DNA of 52,761 bases from Sphingomonas sp. ERG5 (GCF_000803065.1 NZ_JSXI01000009.1:1-52761), one strand, 5' to 3'; positions 33,404 to 41,792 are shown, counted from the stretch's first letter. Notes: generated by a model from the sequence alone, not told the origin. A program made the numbers and translations.

Positions 33404-35450
33404 GGGCATTGCCCTGCAGCTGCAGCGGCGCATTGGCCGGAGCGCCGACATTGCCGTCGGGCAGCACGACCGCGACATTCTGCATCATGCCCTGATCCTC
33501 ATGGTCGAGGATGTGGCAATGGAGCACGAACTCCCCGATATAGCGTTCGTACCGGGTGCGGACCTTGATCGTGTAGAGCCCCGAAAAGCCCTCGGGCAGA
33601 CTGGGATTGCCGCCGCCGATCAGGCTCTTGATCCACAGCGTGTCCTTCCACACGCCTTTCAGCCCGGCATATTGCGGGTCGATATCGCCGCCGGCGTCAT
33701 CGACCGATCCGATCGCGCTGACATCCTTGCCATTGGGATCGATGATCGAGACGATCTGGAACGGATTGACGTGGATATGGAACGGATGGCTGACGAAGTG
33801 CGACTGCATGGTCCATTCGTCGACCCCGCCGAGCTTCAGCGCGCGGTCGAGCCGATTGGGGTCATAGGATTTCGCATCCGCCGTCACCAAAGTGTTGCCG
33901 ACCTCGAACTTGGTATCGGCGGTCTTGGTGTCGATGAAGAAGGTCAGCTCCTGCGTGCCGGTCACTTCGCTCGCTTCGATCGTTGGATGCGGCACGAAGC
34001 GAGTGAGCTTCATCCCGGCCTTGAGATCGGCGACGACCGAGGGCTGGACATCAGCCGGCATCACCTTGGTCGCGGTCTGGACCAGTGCGTTGGTGACATA
34101 ATCGGCGAGATTGCCCGTCACCTTGGTCCCCGGCGCGACCTTGACGAAGCCAAGCAGCTGGCGGCTGACCGCGAGCGCGTTGACCGTGCCCGATTTCGGC
34201 GCCGCTGAATCGATCACGCAATAGCCGGCGGTGTCGGGGAATACGACCAGCGCATCGTAGCGATAGCCCGGCTGGAATGTGGTCAGCTTGGTCTGCTGCC
34301 CCGCCGCCATGGTCAGGCCGTCGGCCGCGACGACCGAATAGGGCAACGCTTCGGTGCCGCAATTGTCGCGGATCGCCTTTTCCTCATCCTCGGGCGATTT
34401 GATCAGCTGCAGCTTCTTCGCCAGCTTGCCAGGCTTCGCTCTGAAGAATTGCAGGCTGATCGTATCACGCACCCCGGCATGGATCATGCGCCAGCGCTCG
34501 ACCTGACCCTGCACCGCGTTGAAACTGGGCAGAACTTCACCGTTGAGCGAGGTGTAACGGCCCGATGCCGGCCAGGTGCCTGGGCCGAACTGATCATAAT
34601 CCTCGATCACGCCGACATCGCCCGGATCGCACAGATAGCGGCCCTTGATGGTCTGCTTGATCGTCCCGTGCGGATGACCCGGCGACGGGGCGGTGCGACA
34701 GGCGTACTGGATCTGCTGCATCACCAGGATGCGCTCGGGCATGCCTGCGATGATCGTATCGAGATCGCCATTGCTCTTCAGCGTCGGCAAGCGGTCGCCA
34801 CGGATGATCAGTGCGCCGGCCATGCCGCTCGATACTTGCAGCGCTGTCGATCCATGGCGGTGGGTATGGTACCAGAAGGTACCTGACGGATGTTCGCCCG
34901 GGACATTATATTCATACTGGAACTTCACGCCGGGATTGATCGACAACAGGACATTGTCGCCATTGCCCGCCGGGTTCACCCACAGGCCGTGAGTGTGGAG
35001 GTTGGTGCCGTTGAAGCAATGCGGCTTGTCCGGCATGTGGTCGGACATCATGCAGCCGGGATCAGCGGGCAACTGATTGTCGAGATTGACGCGGATTGTC
35101 TCGCCCGGCCGAATCTCGATCGTTGGCGAGACATAGGGCTTGGTCGGATCGACGTCGGTACCGTTATAACTGCGCAGCCGCACCTTGTCGTTCAGTCCGG
35201 TGGCGGGATTGTAAAGCTGGCCGTCGGTCATCACCACGTTCAGGTTGAGCACCCGCTCCCGGACCGTCGGGCTTGGCGCCGGGCGGGTCGCGTCCGGGGC
35301 GACGCTGAGCAGCATCTTCGATGCCGGCTGGTTCGAATCGTTCAGAGTGCGCGGATTCTCCACCGTCCGCTCGGCCTCCTGCGCGGCGGCGGCGCTGGCG
35401 GATCCGATCGCCAGGCTGGTACGGGCAAGTTTGGCGTCGAAATGCGGCAT
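33390..35450 (-). CDS. Multicopper oxidase (laccase-like)
   Basis: A 686-residue copper oxidase that couples one-electron substrate oxidation to O2 reduction. All four copper-binding motifs are present: HTHG (152-155), WYHTHRHG (193-200), HPFHIHVN (555-562) and HCHILDHEDQGM (644-655), whose Cys645 and Met655 give a methionine-ligated type 1 copper. The protein is longer than CotA or CueO and has an insert-rich middle. The N-terminus (LARTSLAIGSASAAAAQEA) is weakly signal-like without a twin-arginine motif, so location is unclear. ATG 35450 follows a strong GAGGGGGG site. First gene of the seven-gene oxidase operon, overlapping the tyrosinase start by 14 bases. Confidence 0.94.
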   Translation of the reverse strand: MPHFDAKLARTSLAIGSASAAAAQEAERTVENPRTLNDSNQPASKMLLSVAPDATRPAPSPTVRERVLNLNVVMTDGQLYNPATGLNDKVRLRSYNGTDVDPTKPYVSPTIEIRPGETIRVNLDNQLPADPGCMMSDHMPDKPHCFNGTNLHTHGLWVNPAGNGDNVLLSINPGVKFQYEYNVPGEHPSGTFWYHTHRHGSTALQVSSGMAGALIIRGDRLPTLKSNGDLDTIIAGMPERILVMQQIQYACRTAPSPGHPHGTIKQTIKGRYLCDPGDVGVIEDYDQFGPGTWPASGRYTSLNGEVLPSFNAVQGQVERWRMIHAGVRDTISLQFFRAKPGKLAKKLQLIKSPEDEEKAIRDNCGTEALPYSVVAADGLTMAAGQQTKLTTFQPGYRYDALVVFPDTAGYCVIDSAAPKSGTVNALAVSRQLLGFVKVAPGTKVTGNLADYVTNALVQTATKVMPADVQPSVVADLKAGMKLTRFVPHPTIEASEVTGTQELTFFIDTKTADTKFEVGNTLVTADAKSYDPNRLDRALKLGGVDEWTMQSHFVSHPFHIHVNPFQIVSIIDPNGKDVSAIGSVDDAGGDIDPQYAGLKGVWKDTLWIKSLIGGGNPSLPEGFSGLYTIKVRTRYERYIGEFVLHCHILDHEDQGMMQNVAVVLPDGNVGAPANAPLQLQGNAHGNH

Positions 35451-35609
35451 GATCCCCCCTCAGGTCTTCACGCGTTTTGGTGCGATGCCGAACTTGTCCT
35501 CCCTAGGGGTGATGATGTCGAGTAGCTGGACAAGAAAATTGGGACCATTTTGGCTATTGCCCGCGCGATCATCTCCATTGTGGTGACAGATATGACTGTT
35601 AACGCGGCT

Positions 35610-35629
35610 TTGACCTTGGCGCGGGTCAA
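35610..35629. promoter_or_regulatory. Inverted repeat TTGACC-N8-GGTCAA upstream of the oxidase operon
   Basis: Two perfect 6-base arms lie 160-179 bases upstream of the multicopper oxidase start codon. On the minus strand the distal arm could also act as a -35 element. A regulatory role is inferred from position only. Confidence 0.35.
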
Positions 35630-35705
35630 TGCAGAACAAGGCTGAGCCGTATCGGTGTTATGACGGCTTCACGAATTTTTGTAAGAAACGGCGCAACAAC
35701 TTGAC

Positions 35706-35730
35706 CAATTGTTGCTACGAGCAATAATTG
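35706..35730. promoter_or_regulatory. 25-bp dyad, 11-base arms with one mismatch
   Basis: The AT-rich arms CAATTGTTGCT and AGCAATAATTG surround ACG, in an otherwise GC-rich sequence. The dyad lies about 260 bases upstream of the multicopper oxidase gene and about 55 bases beyond the SRPBCC stop. It may be an operator or a transcript hairpin. Confidence 0.35.
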
Positions 35731-35738
35731 CGACGAAT

Positions 35739-35770
35739 GGCCGCGACACTCACTAGGGTGTGTCGCGGCC
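35739..35770. terminator. GC-rich hairpin beyond the SRPBCC gene
   Basis: GGCCGCGACAC at 35739-35749 pairs perfectly with GTGTCGCGGCC at 35760-35770 across a 10-base loop, 12 bases beyond the SRPBCC stop. No T-run follows on the minus strand, so intrinsic termination is only probable. Confidence 0.55.
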
Positions 35771-35782
35771 GTCGGTGCGGCG

Positions 35783-36256
35783 TCAGGCAGACACCGTCTC
35801 GCCTTCCACTGCCTTGGCAAGCGCTTCGAGCAGTTCGCGCGATCCGGCTTCGCGCTGGGCGGGATTGTCGAAGCCGTCGAGATAGGCGCCCTGTTCGGTG
35901 AAGACGAGGCGCGTGCCGCCATCGACCGGCGTCAGCTCGATCGACGCCAACGATGCGGATATGCGGTCTCCGCCGATCATCATCGCATAGCTGGTGATCA
36001 TCCGCTGATTCGGCACGATATCGAGATAGAGGGTGTCGTTGCGCATCGGCGGGCCGTCGCCAAAGCGGAACTCGGTGATTTCCATGCCGCCGACGCGGAA
36101 GTCGGATGCGTAGCTGTCGATGATCCAGCCTTCGCCCTCGGCATACCATTTGCGCTTGATCGCCGGATCGGCATGCGCCTGGAACACGCGCTCAGGTGAC
36201 GCGGCATAGATGCGTTCGACCGTGAAGGTCGCATGAGTGATCGATCGTTCGGTCAT
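35783..36256 (-). CDS. SRPBCC (AHSA1-like) family protein
   Basis: A 157-residue START/Bet v1-fold protein. The N-terminal FTVERIYAASPERVFQAHADPAIKRKWY motif and the C-terminal GGTRLVFTEQGAYLDGFDNPAQREAGSRELLEALAKAV helix are standard for AHSA1/SRPBCC polyketide-cyclase-like proteins. It starts three bases after the stop of an ArsR-family gene. ArsR-SRPBCC pairs are widespread, with the SRPBCC protein thought to bind a hydrophobic ligand; its function here is unknown. It lies beside, but on its own transcript from, the oxidase operon. Confidence 0.92.
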   Translation of the reverse strand: MTERSITHATFTVERIYAASPERVFQAHADPAIKRKWYAEGEGWIIDSYASDFRVGGMEITEFRFGDGPPMRNDTLYLDIVPNQRMITSYAMMIGGDRISASLASIELTPVDGGTRLVFTEQGAYLDGFDNPAQREAGSRELLEALAKAVEGETVSA

Positions 36257-36259
36257 GAG

Positions 36260-36616
36260 TCATTCTCCTTTTTTGATTTCGTCGATGGTGTCGGGCTCAG
36301 CGACCAGATAATCGCCGAGCCGGTCGAAGCGCCGTCCCCACAATTGCCGGCGCTCGTTGATCCAGTGTTCCGCGGCGCTCATCGCTTCCGGATCGATGCG
36401 GCACGTGCGCACCCGCCCGACCTTTTCGGACCGGACCAGGCCGCTGGCCTCCAGGATACGCAGATGCTGGACGACGGCGGAGAGCGACATGGCGAGTGGT
36501 TGCGCCAGTTCGCTGACTGACGCCGATCCGCGACTGAGGCGGTCCACCATCATGCGCCGGCCACCATCGGCAAGCGCGCCGTAAAGCAGGTCGAGTTGTT
36601 CGTTTTGCTGAAGCAT
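36260..36616 (-). CDS. ArsR-type winged-helix transcriptional regulator
   Basis: A 118-residue repressor with the motif LYGALADGGRRMMVDRLSRGSASVSELAQPLAMSLSAVVQHLRILEASGLVRSEKVGRVRTCRID, which is the wing-helix core of ArsR regulators of the SRPBCC-linked subgroup. The metal-binding cysteines of ArsR/SmtB are absent, so it is not a metal sensor of that kind. ATG 36616 was chosen; an in-frame GTG at 36625 would add three residues. The start codon lies in a perfect 16-base palindrome, and a similar site lies 40 bases further upstream, so autoregulation is likely. Confidence 0.92.
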   Translation of the reverse strand: MLQQNEQLDLLYGALADGGRRMMVDRLSRGSASVSELAQPLAMSLSAVVQHLRILEASGLVRSEKVGRVRTCRIDPEAMSAAEHWINERRQLWGRRFDRLGDYLVAEPDTIDEIKKGE

Positions 36617-36624
36617 ATGCTTCA
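36609..36624. promoter_or_regulatory. Perfect 16-bp palindrome at the arsR-type start codon
   Basis: TGAAGCATATGCTTCA is fully self-complementary and covers the ATG of the regulator gene. A regulator bound here would block its own transcription or translation start. Confidence 0.55.
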
Positions 36625-36657
36625 CTATTCCGTTGGATGTGTGGCGTCAAGATAGTT

Positions 36658-36671
36658 TAGCAATTGCTTCA
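36658..36671. promoter_or_regulatory. Second operator-like site upstream of the ArsR-type gene
   Basis: TAGCAATTGCTTCA matches the first palindrome in 11 of 14 positions and contains the 10-base palindrome AGCAATTGCT. Start-to-start spacing between the sites is 47 bases. Confidence 0.45.
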
Positions 36672-36802
36672 GCTTTCGTCGTGACGAGATGCTTGATGCG
36701 GTGGGAGGTCTGGGCGTGAGCATCCGGAAAACAATAATGTGATGTTTTCCACGCCCGGACGAACCACAGTCCCGACAACAGGATGCGATGTGACGAAACG
36801 GA

Positions 36803-37309
36803 ATGGCGACGATCGATCATCATGATGACGGCGCCGGCTTTACCGAGCTGGTCGATATACACGCGGGAATTCTCCGCAAGGTCGCGACGACCTATTGCCG
36901 CGATGCGGAGGACCGCGCCGATCTGGCGCAGGAGATCATGGCGCAGCTGTGGCAGGCCTGGCCGCGTTATGATGCGACGCGGCCGTTCTCGACCTGGATG
37001 TACCGTGTCGCGCTCAATGTCGCGATCTCCCATGTGCGCGGCGTCTATCGCGGCGCGCGACATTTCATCCCGCTCGATGACGGGCACGGACAAGTCGCCG
37101 ACGAGACGGTCGATCATGAATCGAACGAGCGGCTCGCCATGCTGGATCAGCTGATCGCCGGCCTGGACGGCCTCAATCGGGCTTTGCTGCTGCTCTATCT
37201 CGACGAGCGCAGCCACCGTGAAATCGCGGACATTCTCGGCATCAGCGAAAGCAATGTCGGCACCAGGATCGGGCGGTTGAAGCAACGCCTGCGCGACCAG
37301 CTCGCCTGA
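36803..37309 (+). CDS. ECF-type RNA polymerase sigma factor
   Basis: A 168-residue sigma-70 family protein with region 2 (LRKVATTYCRDAEDRADLAQEIMAQLWQAWPRYDATRPFSTWMYRVALNVAISHVR, about residues 24-79) and region 4 (LNRALLLLYLDERSHREIADILGISESNVGTRIGRLKQRLRDQL, about 122-166). The length and two-domain form mark it as group 4 (ECF). The next gene begins 20 bases downstream and codes for a membrane protein that may control it, although no zinc-finger anti-sigma motif is present. Its regulon is not evident. Confidence 0.93.
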   Translation: MATIDHHDDGAGFTELVDIHAGILRKVATTYCRDAEDRADLAQEIMAQLWQAWPRYDATRPFSTWMYRVALNVAISHVRGVYRGARHFIPLDDGHGQVADETVDHESNERLAMLDQLIAGLDGLNRALLLLYLDERSHREIADILGISESNVGTRIGRLKQRLRDQLA

Positions 37310-37328
37310 CCCGGACGCAAAGGACAAG

Positions 37329-37994
37329 ATGATGGAACTGGACGATCTCAAACAGGTGCTGAACCAGCTCGACGAGCGGCTCGAGCGCCAGGCGGCGGTG
37401 CAGCTGCAACAGGGTCGGCGCCTGGTCCGCAACGACCTGCGCGATACGCTGAAGCCACTGGCGCGGAGCCAGACCTGGCTGATCATCGCCGGCGCGCTGA
37501 TTTGTCTGCTCGGCATTGCCGCATGGCAAAGCGAGTTGCGCCAACCGGGCGGCGCTTTCGTTAGTGGAATCATCCTCCATATCTATGGCGTGCTGTCGAT
37601 CTGGGCCGGGGTCGTCATCAAGGCGCTGGTTGCCCGAATCGACTATGCCGAGCCCGTGGTTGCGATCCAGAAACGGCTCGTACAGCTGCGGCGCTTCCAT
37701 CTCTGGGCCGGTATCATTGTCGGCATGCCCTGGTGGATATTGTGGGCACCATTGATGATTGCCCTTCTTCGCGTGTTGACCGGCATCGATGTGCCACTCT
37801 TCGCCCCCATCTTTCTGTGGATTCTGGCGATCGCTGGCGTGGTGGTCATGGCAGGAATCTGGCTGGTCTATCTCTGGGCACGGGCCAGCGGCCGGCAACG
37901 CGTCGTGCGCGGGTTTGAAAACGCCTTTGCCGGGGAGCATCTGAAACGCGCACAGGGCCAGCTCGACGAGATCATGCACTTCGAACGCGACTGA
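37329..37994 (+). CDS. Membrane protein co-transcribed with the ECF sigma factor
   Basis: A 221-residue protein with an N-terminal coiled-coil-like region (LDDLKQVLNQLDERLERQAAVQLQQGRRLVRNDLRDTL), four membrane helices (about residues 49-66, 76-97, 122-147 and 155-183) and a charged C-terminal helix. It starts 20 bases after the sigma-factor stop. Such pairs of a small sigma factor and a polytopic protein of unknown family are seen in several Proteobacteria. It could hold the sigma factor at the membrane, but it lacks the usual anti-sigma domain, so the role is open. TTG/ATG choice at the start is clear (ATG 37329). Confidence 0.8.
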   Translation: MMELDDLKQVLNQLDERLERQAAVQLQQGRRLVRNDLRDTLKPLARSQTWLIIAGALICLLGIAAWQSELRQPGGAFVSGIILHIYGVLSIWAGVVIKALVARIDYAEPVVAIQKRLVQLRRFHLWAGIIVGMPWWILWAPLMIALLRVLTGIDVPLFAPIFLWILAIAGVVVMAGIWLVYLWARASGRQRVVRGFENAFAGEHLKRAQGQLDEIMHFERD

Positions 37995-38030
37995 CCGGCC
38001 TCGCCGCCTTCTTGCATGGTCAAGGCATCG

Positions 38031-39293
38031 TCACGCGATCAGGTCGGGCAAGGCTGCGGCGAGCGCATCCATATCGGTCATGCTGTTGAACAGGGCTGGC
38101 GTCACGCGAACACAGGCGCCCTTGGCCGGCCCGACCCGATGCACAGTGAAGATTCGATGACGTTCGAGCAGTTTTGCCGCGATGGCGATATTGTCGGCGA
38201 CGCTGGTCTTACCCGCGATGCGGAACGCGGTGATGCCACCGTGCAGCGAGGGATCGTCTGGCGTCAGTATTTCGATCCCCGGGATTTGTCGTGCGCGGAT
38301 GACCCATTGGTTGCGTAGTGCACTCAGCCGATCGGCGCGGCGTTTGGCGCCGATGGCTTGTTGAAAGGTGAGTGCTGCCGGCACGGTCAGCTGCGCGGCG
38401 AAATCCAGCGTGCCGGTATGGATGCGCGCCTGCAGCGTGTCGCGATCGGTGGCGTCATTGGCCGGATCGCGATCGATCGCCGCCAGCGCGCGCCTGCGGA
38501 CATGCAGCGCGCCGACGCCGAGCGGCGCGCCAAGCCATTTGTGGCAATTCAGCCCGACAAAGTCGCAATCGAGATCGGCCAGCGCGAAGTCGAGCTGACC
38601 CCAGCTGTGCGCGGCATCGACGATCGTATCGATCCCGCGCGCCCGTGCCATTGCTGCGATCTCGCGTACCGGCACGACCAGGCCGGTGCGGTGGCTGAGA
38701 TGCGTCAGCAGAATCAGCCTGAGCCGGGGATTGGCGTCCATCGCTGCGGCATAGACATCGATGATCGATTGCCGCGTAGCCGGTTCGGGCAGCGCGATCC
38801 GCACCACCGCGGCGCCGCGCCGCGTGGCCAGGCTCTCCATGCACGCCTGCATGCTGTCATAGTCGAGATCGGCATAAAGCACCGCATCGCCGGTCTTGAG
38901 CCGGTTATAGCCGAGGATCAGCGTCTTCAGCGCCTCGGTCGCATTGCGGGTGAAAGCGACTTCTTCGGCAGGCACGCCAAGCGCGGCGGCAAGGGCATCG
39001 CGCGCGGCGATCACCTCGCGCACCATGCCGCGCCGGGCGTAGTAGCTGGTGTCGCGATTGACCCGCTCGACCGCTTGTTCATAGCTGCGCAGCACGGGCC
39101 GGGCCATCATGCCCCAATTGCCGTTCTCGAGCTGGATGACCTCGCGCGTGACGTCATATTGTGCCGCCACGTCGTGCCAAAAGGCGGCGTCGTCACCGCC
39201 CGACCCGGGCAGCGCCGCAGCGTGCGCGGTGACGGGCAACGCCATCGCACCCGCCAGCAACGCACGCCGGTCGATCGGAAAACCGGTTGCCAT
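38031..39293 (-). CDS. Class V aminotransferase-fold PLP enzyme with probable Tat signal
   Basis: A 420-residue PLP enzyme of the isopenicillin-N epimerase/cysteine-desulfurase fold. The PLP lysine lies in LNCHKWLGAPLGVG, preceded by IVDAAHSWGQLDFALADL; an N-terminal NATEALKTLILGYNRL loop binds phosphate. The first 30 residues (FPIDRRALLAGAMALPVTAHAAA) look like a twin-arginine signal, which suits export of a cofactor-loaded enzyme to the periplasm. The ATG at 39293 overlaps the stop of the TonB receptor gene upstream, so uptake and enzyme are coupled. A periplasmic epimerase, lyase or desulfurase acting on the imported compound is inferred. Confidence 0.85.
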   Translation of the reverse strand: MATGFPIDRRALLAGAMALPVTAHAAALPGSGGDDAAFWHDVAAQYDVTREVIQLENGNWGMMARPVLRSYEQAVERVNRDTSYYARRGMVREVIAARDALAAALGVPAEEVAFTRNATEALKTLILGYNRLKTGDAVLYADLDYDSMQACMESLATRRGAAVVRIALPEPATRQSIIDVYAAAMDANPRLRLILLTHLSHRTGLVVPVREIAAMARARGIDTIVDAAHSWGQLDFALADLDCDFVGLNCHKWLGAPLGVGALHVRRRALAAIDRDPANDATDRDTLQARIHTGTLDFAAQLTVPAALTFQQAIGAKRRADRLSALRNQWVIRARQIPGIEILTPDDPSLHGGITAFRIAGKTSVADNIAIAAKLLERHRIFTVHRVGPAKGACVRVTPALFNSMTDMDALAAALPDLIA

Positions 39294-41704
39294 CAAAAGG
39301 TCATTCCCAGCCGGACATAATATTGCCCGCCATCGGTATCGTATGGCGCGTTGCGCGAATAGATCAGACCGCGCACCGCCTGGTTGGTCGCTTCGTCGGG
39401 ATAGGTGTTGAAGACATTCTCCGCCCCGACCCGGACCGAGAAATGCTCGGTCAGGGCATAGCGCGCCGACACGTCGAACAAGGCGATCGACCCGAAGCGC
39501 TGGAACAGCTGGGTGGTGCCGTTGGCGGCGATGTCGGTCCATGCCCCGTAATAGCGCCCGCGGGCCAGCAGCGAGACCGGGCCGATTTCATAGCCGACCG
39601 TCGCGGTGCCGTTATGTTGCGGCAGGCGCTCTTCGAAGACGCGGCGCTGGGTGTTGTCGGGAATCGCCGCGGAAGCACCGCTCCTCACTTTGGTCTGGTT
39701 GTAGTTGTACGCCAGACTCAGGCTCGCACGACCCGGGCCCACCGGGTGTGCATAGGAGAGTACAGCGTCGATCCCGCGCGTGCGTGTGTCGAAATCATTG
39801 GTGAAGAAGCTGATCGCGGTGAAGCGCTGTGGATTGGGGACGTCTTTCGGTGGCGGAGATGCCTGCGATTGGCTGAAGCGATCATTGACGTCGATCTGGT
39901 AAAAATCGACGCTGCCGCTGAGGCCGAAGCCACTCTGGAATGTCAGGCCCGCCGTCGCGGTGCGGGATTTTTCAGGCGTCAGCGCCTTGGCGCCGAGTGC
40001 GACGGCCAGTGGATCGCTTGGCGACAGCCGGCCCTGGGTGAAGATCTCCAGGGTGCTTGTGTTGAGACCCTGGGTGGTCTGCGATGTGTTGAGCTGCGCT
40101 GGCGTCGGTGCGCGAAAGCCGGTCGAATAGGTCGCACGCGCCGCGATCCCCTTGATCGGTTCGATCCGTGCCGCGAACTTGTAGTTGAACGTGTTGCCGA
40201 ACTCGGAGAAATCCTCGTAACGCCCCGCCGCGCCGAGTGTCAGCATTTCGACTGGTTTCCACTCCAGGTCGAGATAGCCGGCATAGCTGGTCTGGCCGAA
40301 GGTACCGGCCACTGCCGGGCTGAAACCCGGAAAGCCGTTCGAATTGGGGGCAAGGCCGGTCGCGGCTCCCGGGCCGACCGCATAGGAAGCGGGATCGCCG
40401 GCAGAGACTTGGTAAGTTTCGACCCGGCGTTCCGCGCCGAACGCGATATTGACCGGATCGGTCGTGCCGACCGGCAGGCGATAGACGAAATCGGCGTTCA
40501 GGTTGAACTCGCGCTGCTCCAGCCGGCCAAGATAGAAGCTGGTCGGGCTGAGTGGGCCGAGCGATGCATTCAGGCTTTCGTTCAGCGTGTATTCGATCCG
40601 GCTGCGGCCGGCTGCCGCGCTGATGTCATAAGTGAAGCGATCACCGATCGCCCCGCGCACCCCGCCATTCGCCTGATAATCGCTGAATGTCGTGCCGAAG
40701 CGCGGCGTGAAGCCGACCGGATAGAGTTTAAGGAAGGAAAAACCGGGAAAAGCGGTGCTGGAATTGAACACGCTGCCCGTGCCGGCCGGGTTACGCCAGT
40801 TGAAATCGGTCACGCCTTCGCCCTGCTGTACGGTGCCGAAGGCATAAAGTGTCGCCGCATCCGACAAGTCGTAATGAGCGTCGAGCGCACCGCGGATACG
40901 CTCTTCGTCGGGTTGGCCCCAACGCTGCACGGGGTTGGGCACCGCGAGCGTTGGGTTGGCGTTCTGGAACAGGATGGCGTCGGGTCGTTGCCGCGTGCGC
41001 GAGGTCGCTTCGCTATGGTCATATTCGCCGGTGACGACGAGCATGCCGCGGTCGCCCAGAGCGATACCGCCGCGTGCGCCAACCTGATATTCCTTCCCGT
41101 CGCCGCGATCATATTGCGAGAACTGGCCAAAGGCCTCCATGCCGGCGGTGTCGTCGAGGATGATGTTGACCACCCCGGCGATCGCATCCGATCCATATTG
41201 CGCCGACGCACCGTCGCGCAGCACTTCGATCCGCTTGATCGCGAGCGACGGGATGCCGGCCAGATCGGGCGCCTGCGCGCCGCGCGTGCCCAGCAGGGCG
41301 GATCGATGGTAGCGCTTGCCGTTGATCAGCACGAGCGTCTGATCCGCCGAAAGGCCGCGCAGCGACGCGGGACGCACGAACGCCTGGCCATCGGCGGCGG
41401 GCAAGCGCTGTACATTGAAGGAAGGCAGCAGCTGCGCCATCGTGTCGGACAGGTCGCCCGAAATGCTCGACCGCACCGCGTCGGCCGACAGCACATCGAC
41501 CGGGGCCAGCGTGTCGAACTGCGTCCGCGAGCGGTCGCGCGTGCCTGTTACGATGATCTCGTTCTCGGGTTCGCTGCCTGGAGTCGACGCGTCGCTCGCC
41601 GTATCGGCCGCGGGCAAGGATGCGGTTTCGGCATGGGTCTGGGCAAAAGCAGGCGCACAGGCGAATTGCAGCGCGATGATCGCGCTCCCGGTCGTGAATT
41701 TCAT
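39293..41704 (-). CDS. TonB-dependent outer-membrane receptor
   Basis: An 803-residue receptor with a signal peptide (MKFTTGSAIIALQFACAPAFAQ), a TonB box region NEIIVTGTR, a plug domain (PVDVLSADAVRSSISGDLSDTMAQLLPSFNVQ to YGSDAIAGVVNIILDD) and a long barrel ending in an aromatic residue (YYVRLGMTF). It couples to TonB-ExbBD for import of a ligand too large for porins. The next gene is a Tat-exported PLP enzyme sharing a stop/start overlap, so its ligand is probably an amino-acid-like compound rather than siderophore iron. A perfect 15-base palindrome lies about 90 bases upstream. Confidence 0.96.
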   Translation of the reverse strand: MKFTTGSAIIALQFACAPAFAQTHAETASLPAADTASDASTPGSEPENEIIVTGTRDRSRTQFDTLAPVDVLSADAVRSSISGDLSDTMAQLLPSFNVQRLPAADGQAFVRPASLRGLSADQTLVLINGKRYHRSALLGTRGAQAPDLAGIPSLAIKRIEVLRDGASAQYGSDAIAGVVNIILDDTAGMEAFGQFSQYDRGDGKEYQVGARGGIALGDRGMLVVTGEYDHSEATSRTRQRPDAILFQNANPTLAVPNPVQRWGQPDEERIRGALDAHYDLSDAATLYAFGTVQQGEGVTDFNWRNPAGTGSVFNSSTAFPGFSFLKLYPVGFTPRFGTTFSDYQANGGVRGAIGDRFTYDISAAAGRSRIEYTLNESLNASLGPLSPTSFYLGRLEQREFNLNADFVYRLPVGTTDPVNIAFGAERRVETYQVSAGDPASYAVGPGAATGLAPNSNGFPGFSPAVAGTFGQTSYAGYLDLEWKPVEMLTLGAAGRYEDFSEFGNTFNYKFAARIEPIKGIAARATYSTGFRAPTPAQLNTSQTTQGLNTSTLEIFTQGRLSPSDPLAVALGAKALTPEKSRTATAGLTFQSGFGLSGSVDFYQIDVNDRFSQSQASPPPKDVPNPQRFTAISFFTNDFDTRTRGIDAVLSYAHPVGPGRASLSLAYNYNQTKVRSGASAAIPDNTQRRVFEERLPQHNGTATVGYEIGPVSLLARGRYYGAWTDIAANGTTQLFQRFGSIALFDVSARYALTEHFSVRVGAENVFNTYPDEATNQAVRGLIYSRNAPYDTDGGQYYVRLGMTF

Positions 41705-41792
41705 GAAAACCCTCCAGCCCGGCCGCTTTGCGTGGCCAGGTCGAGGCGGCTGTTAGGCACCTTATTGTTCAGTGCCGTGACGATTAGTCTTC

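Larger units (their letters stand above)
35451..35782. other. 332-bp region upstream of the oxidase operon
   Basis: No gene is supported. It must hold the promoter of the multicopper oxidase operon (minus strand). Three dyads are visible: TTGACC-N8-GGTCAA at 35610-35629, CAATTGTTGCT-acg-AGCAATAATTG at 35706-35730 (one mismatch), and the GC-rich hairpin at 35739-35770 that follows the SRPBCC gene. No clear -35/-10 pair was found. Confidence 0.55.
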
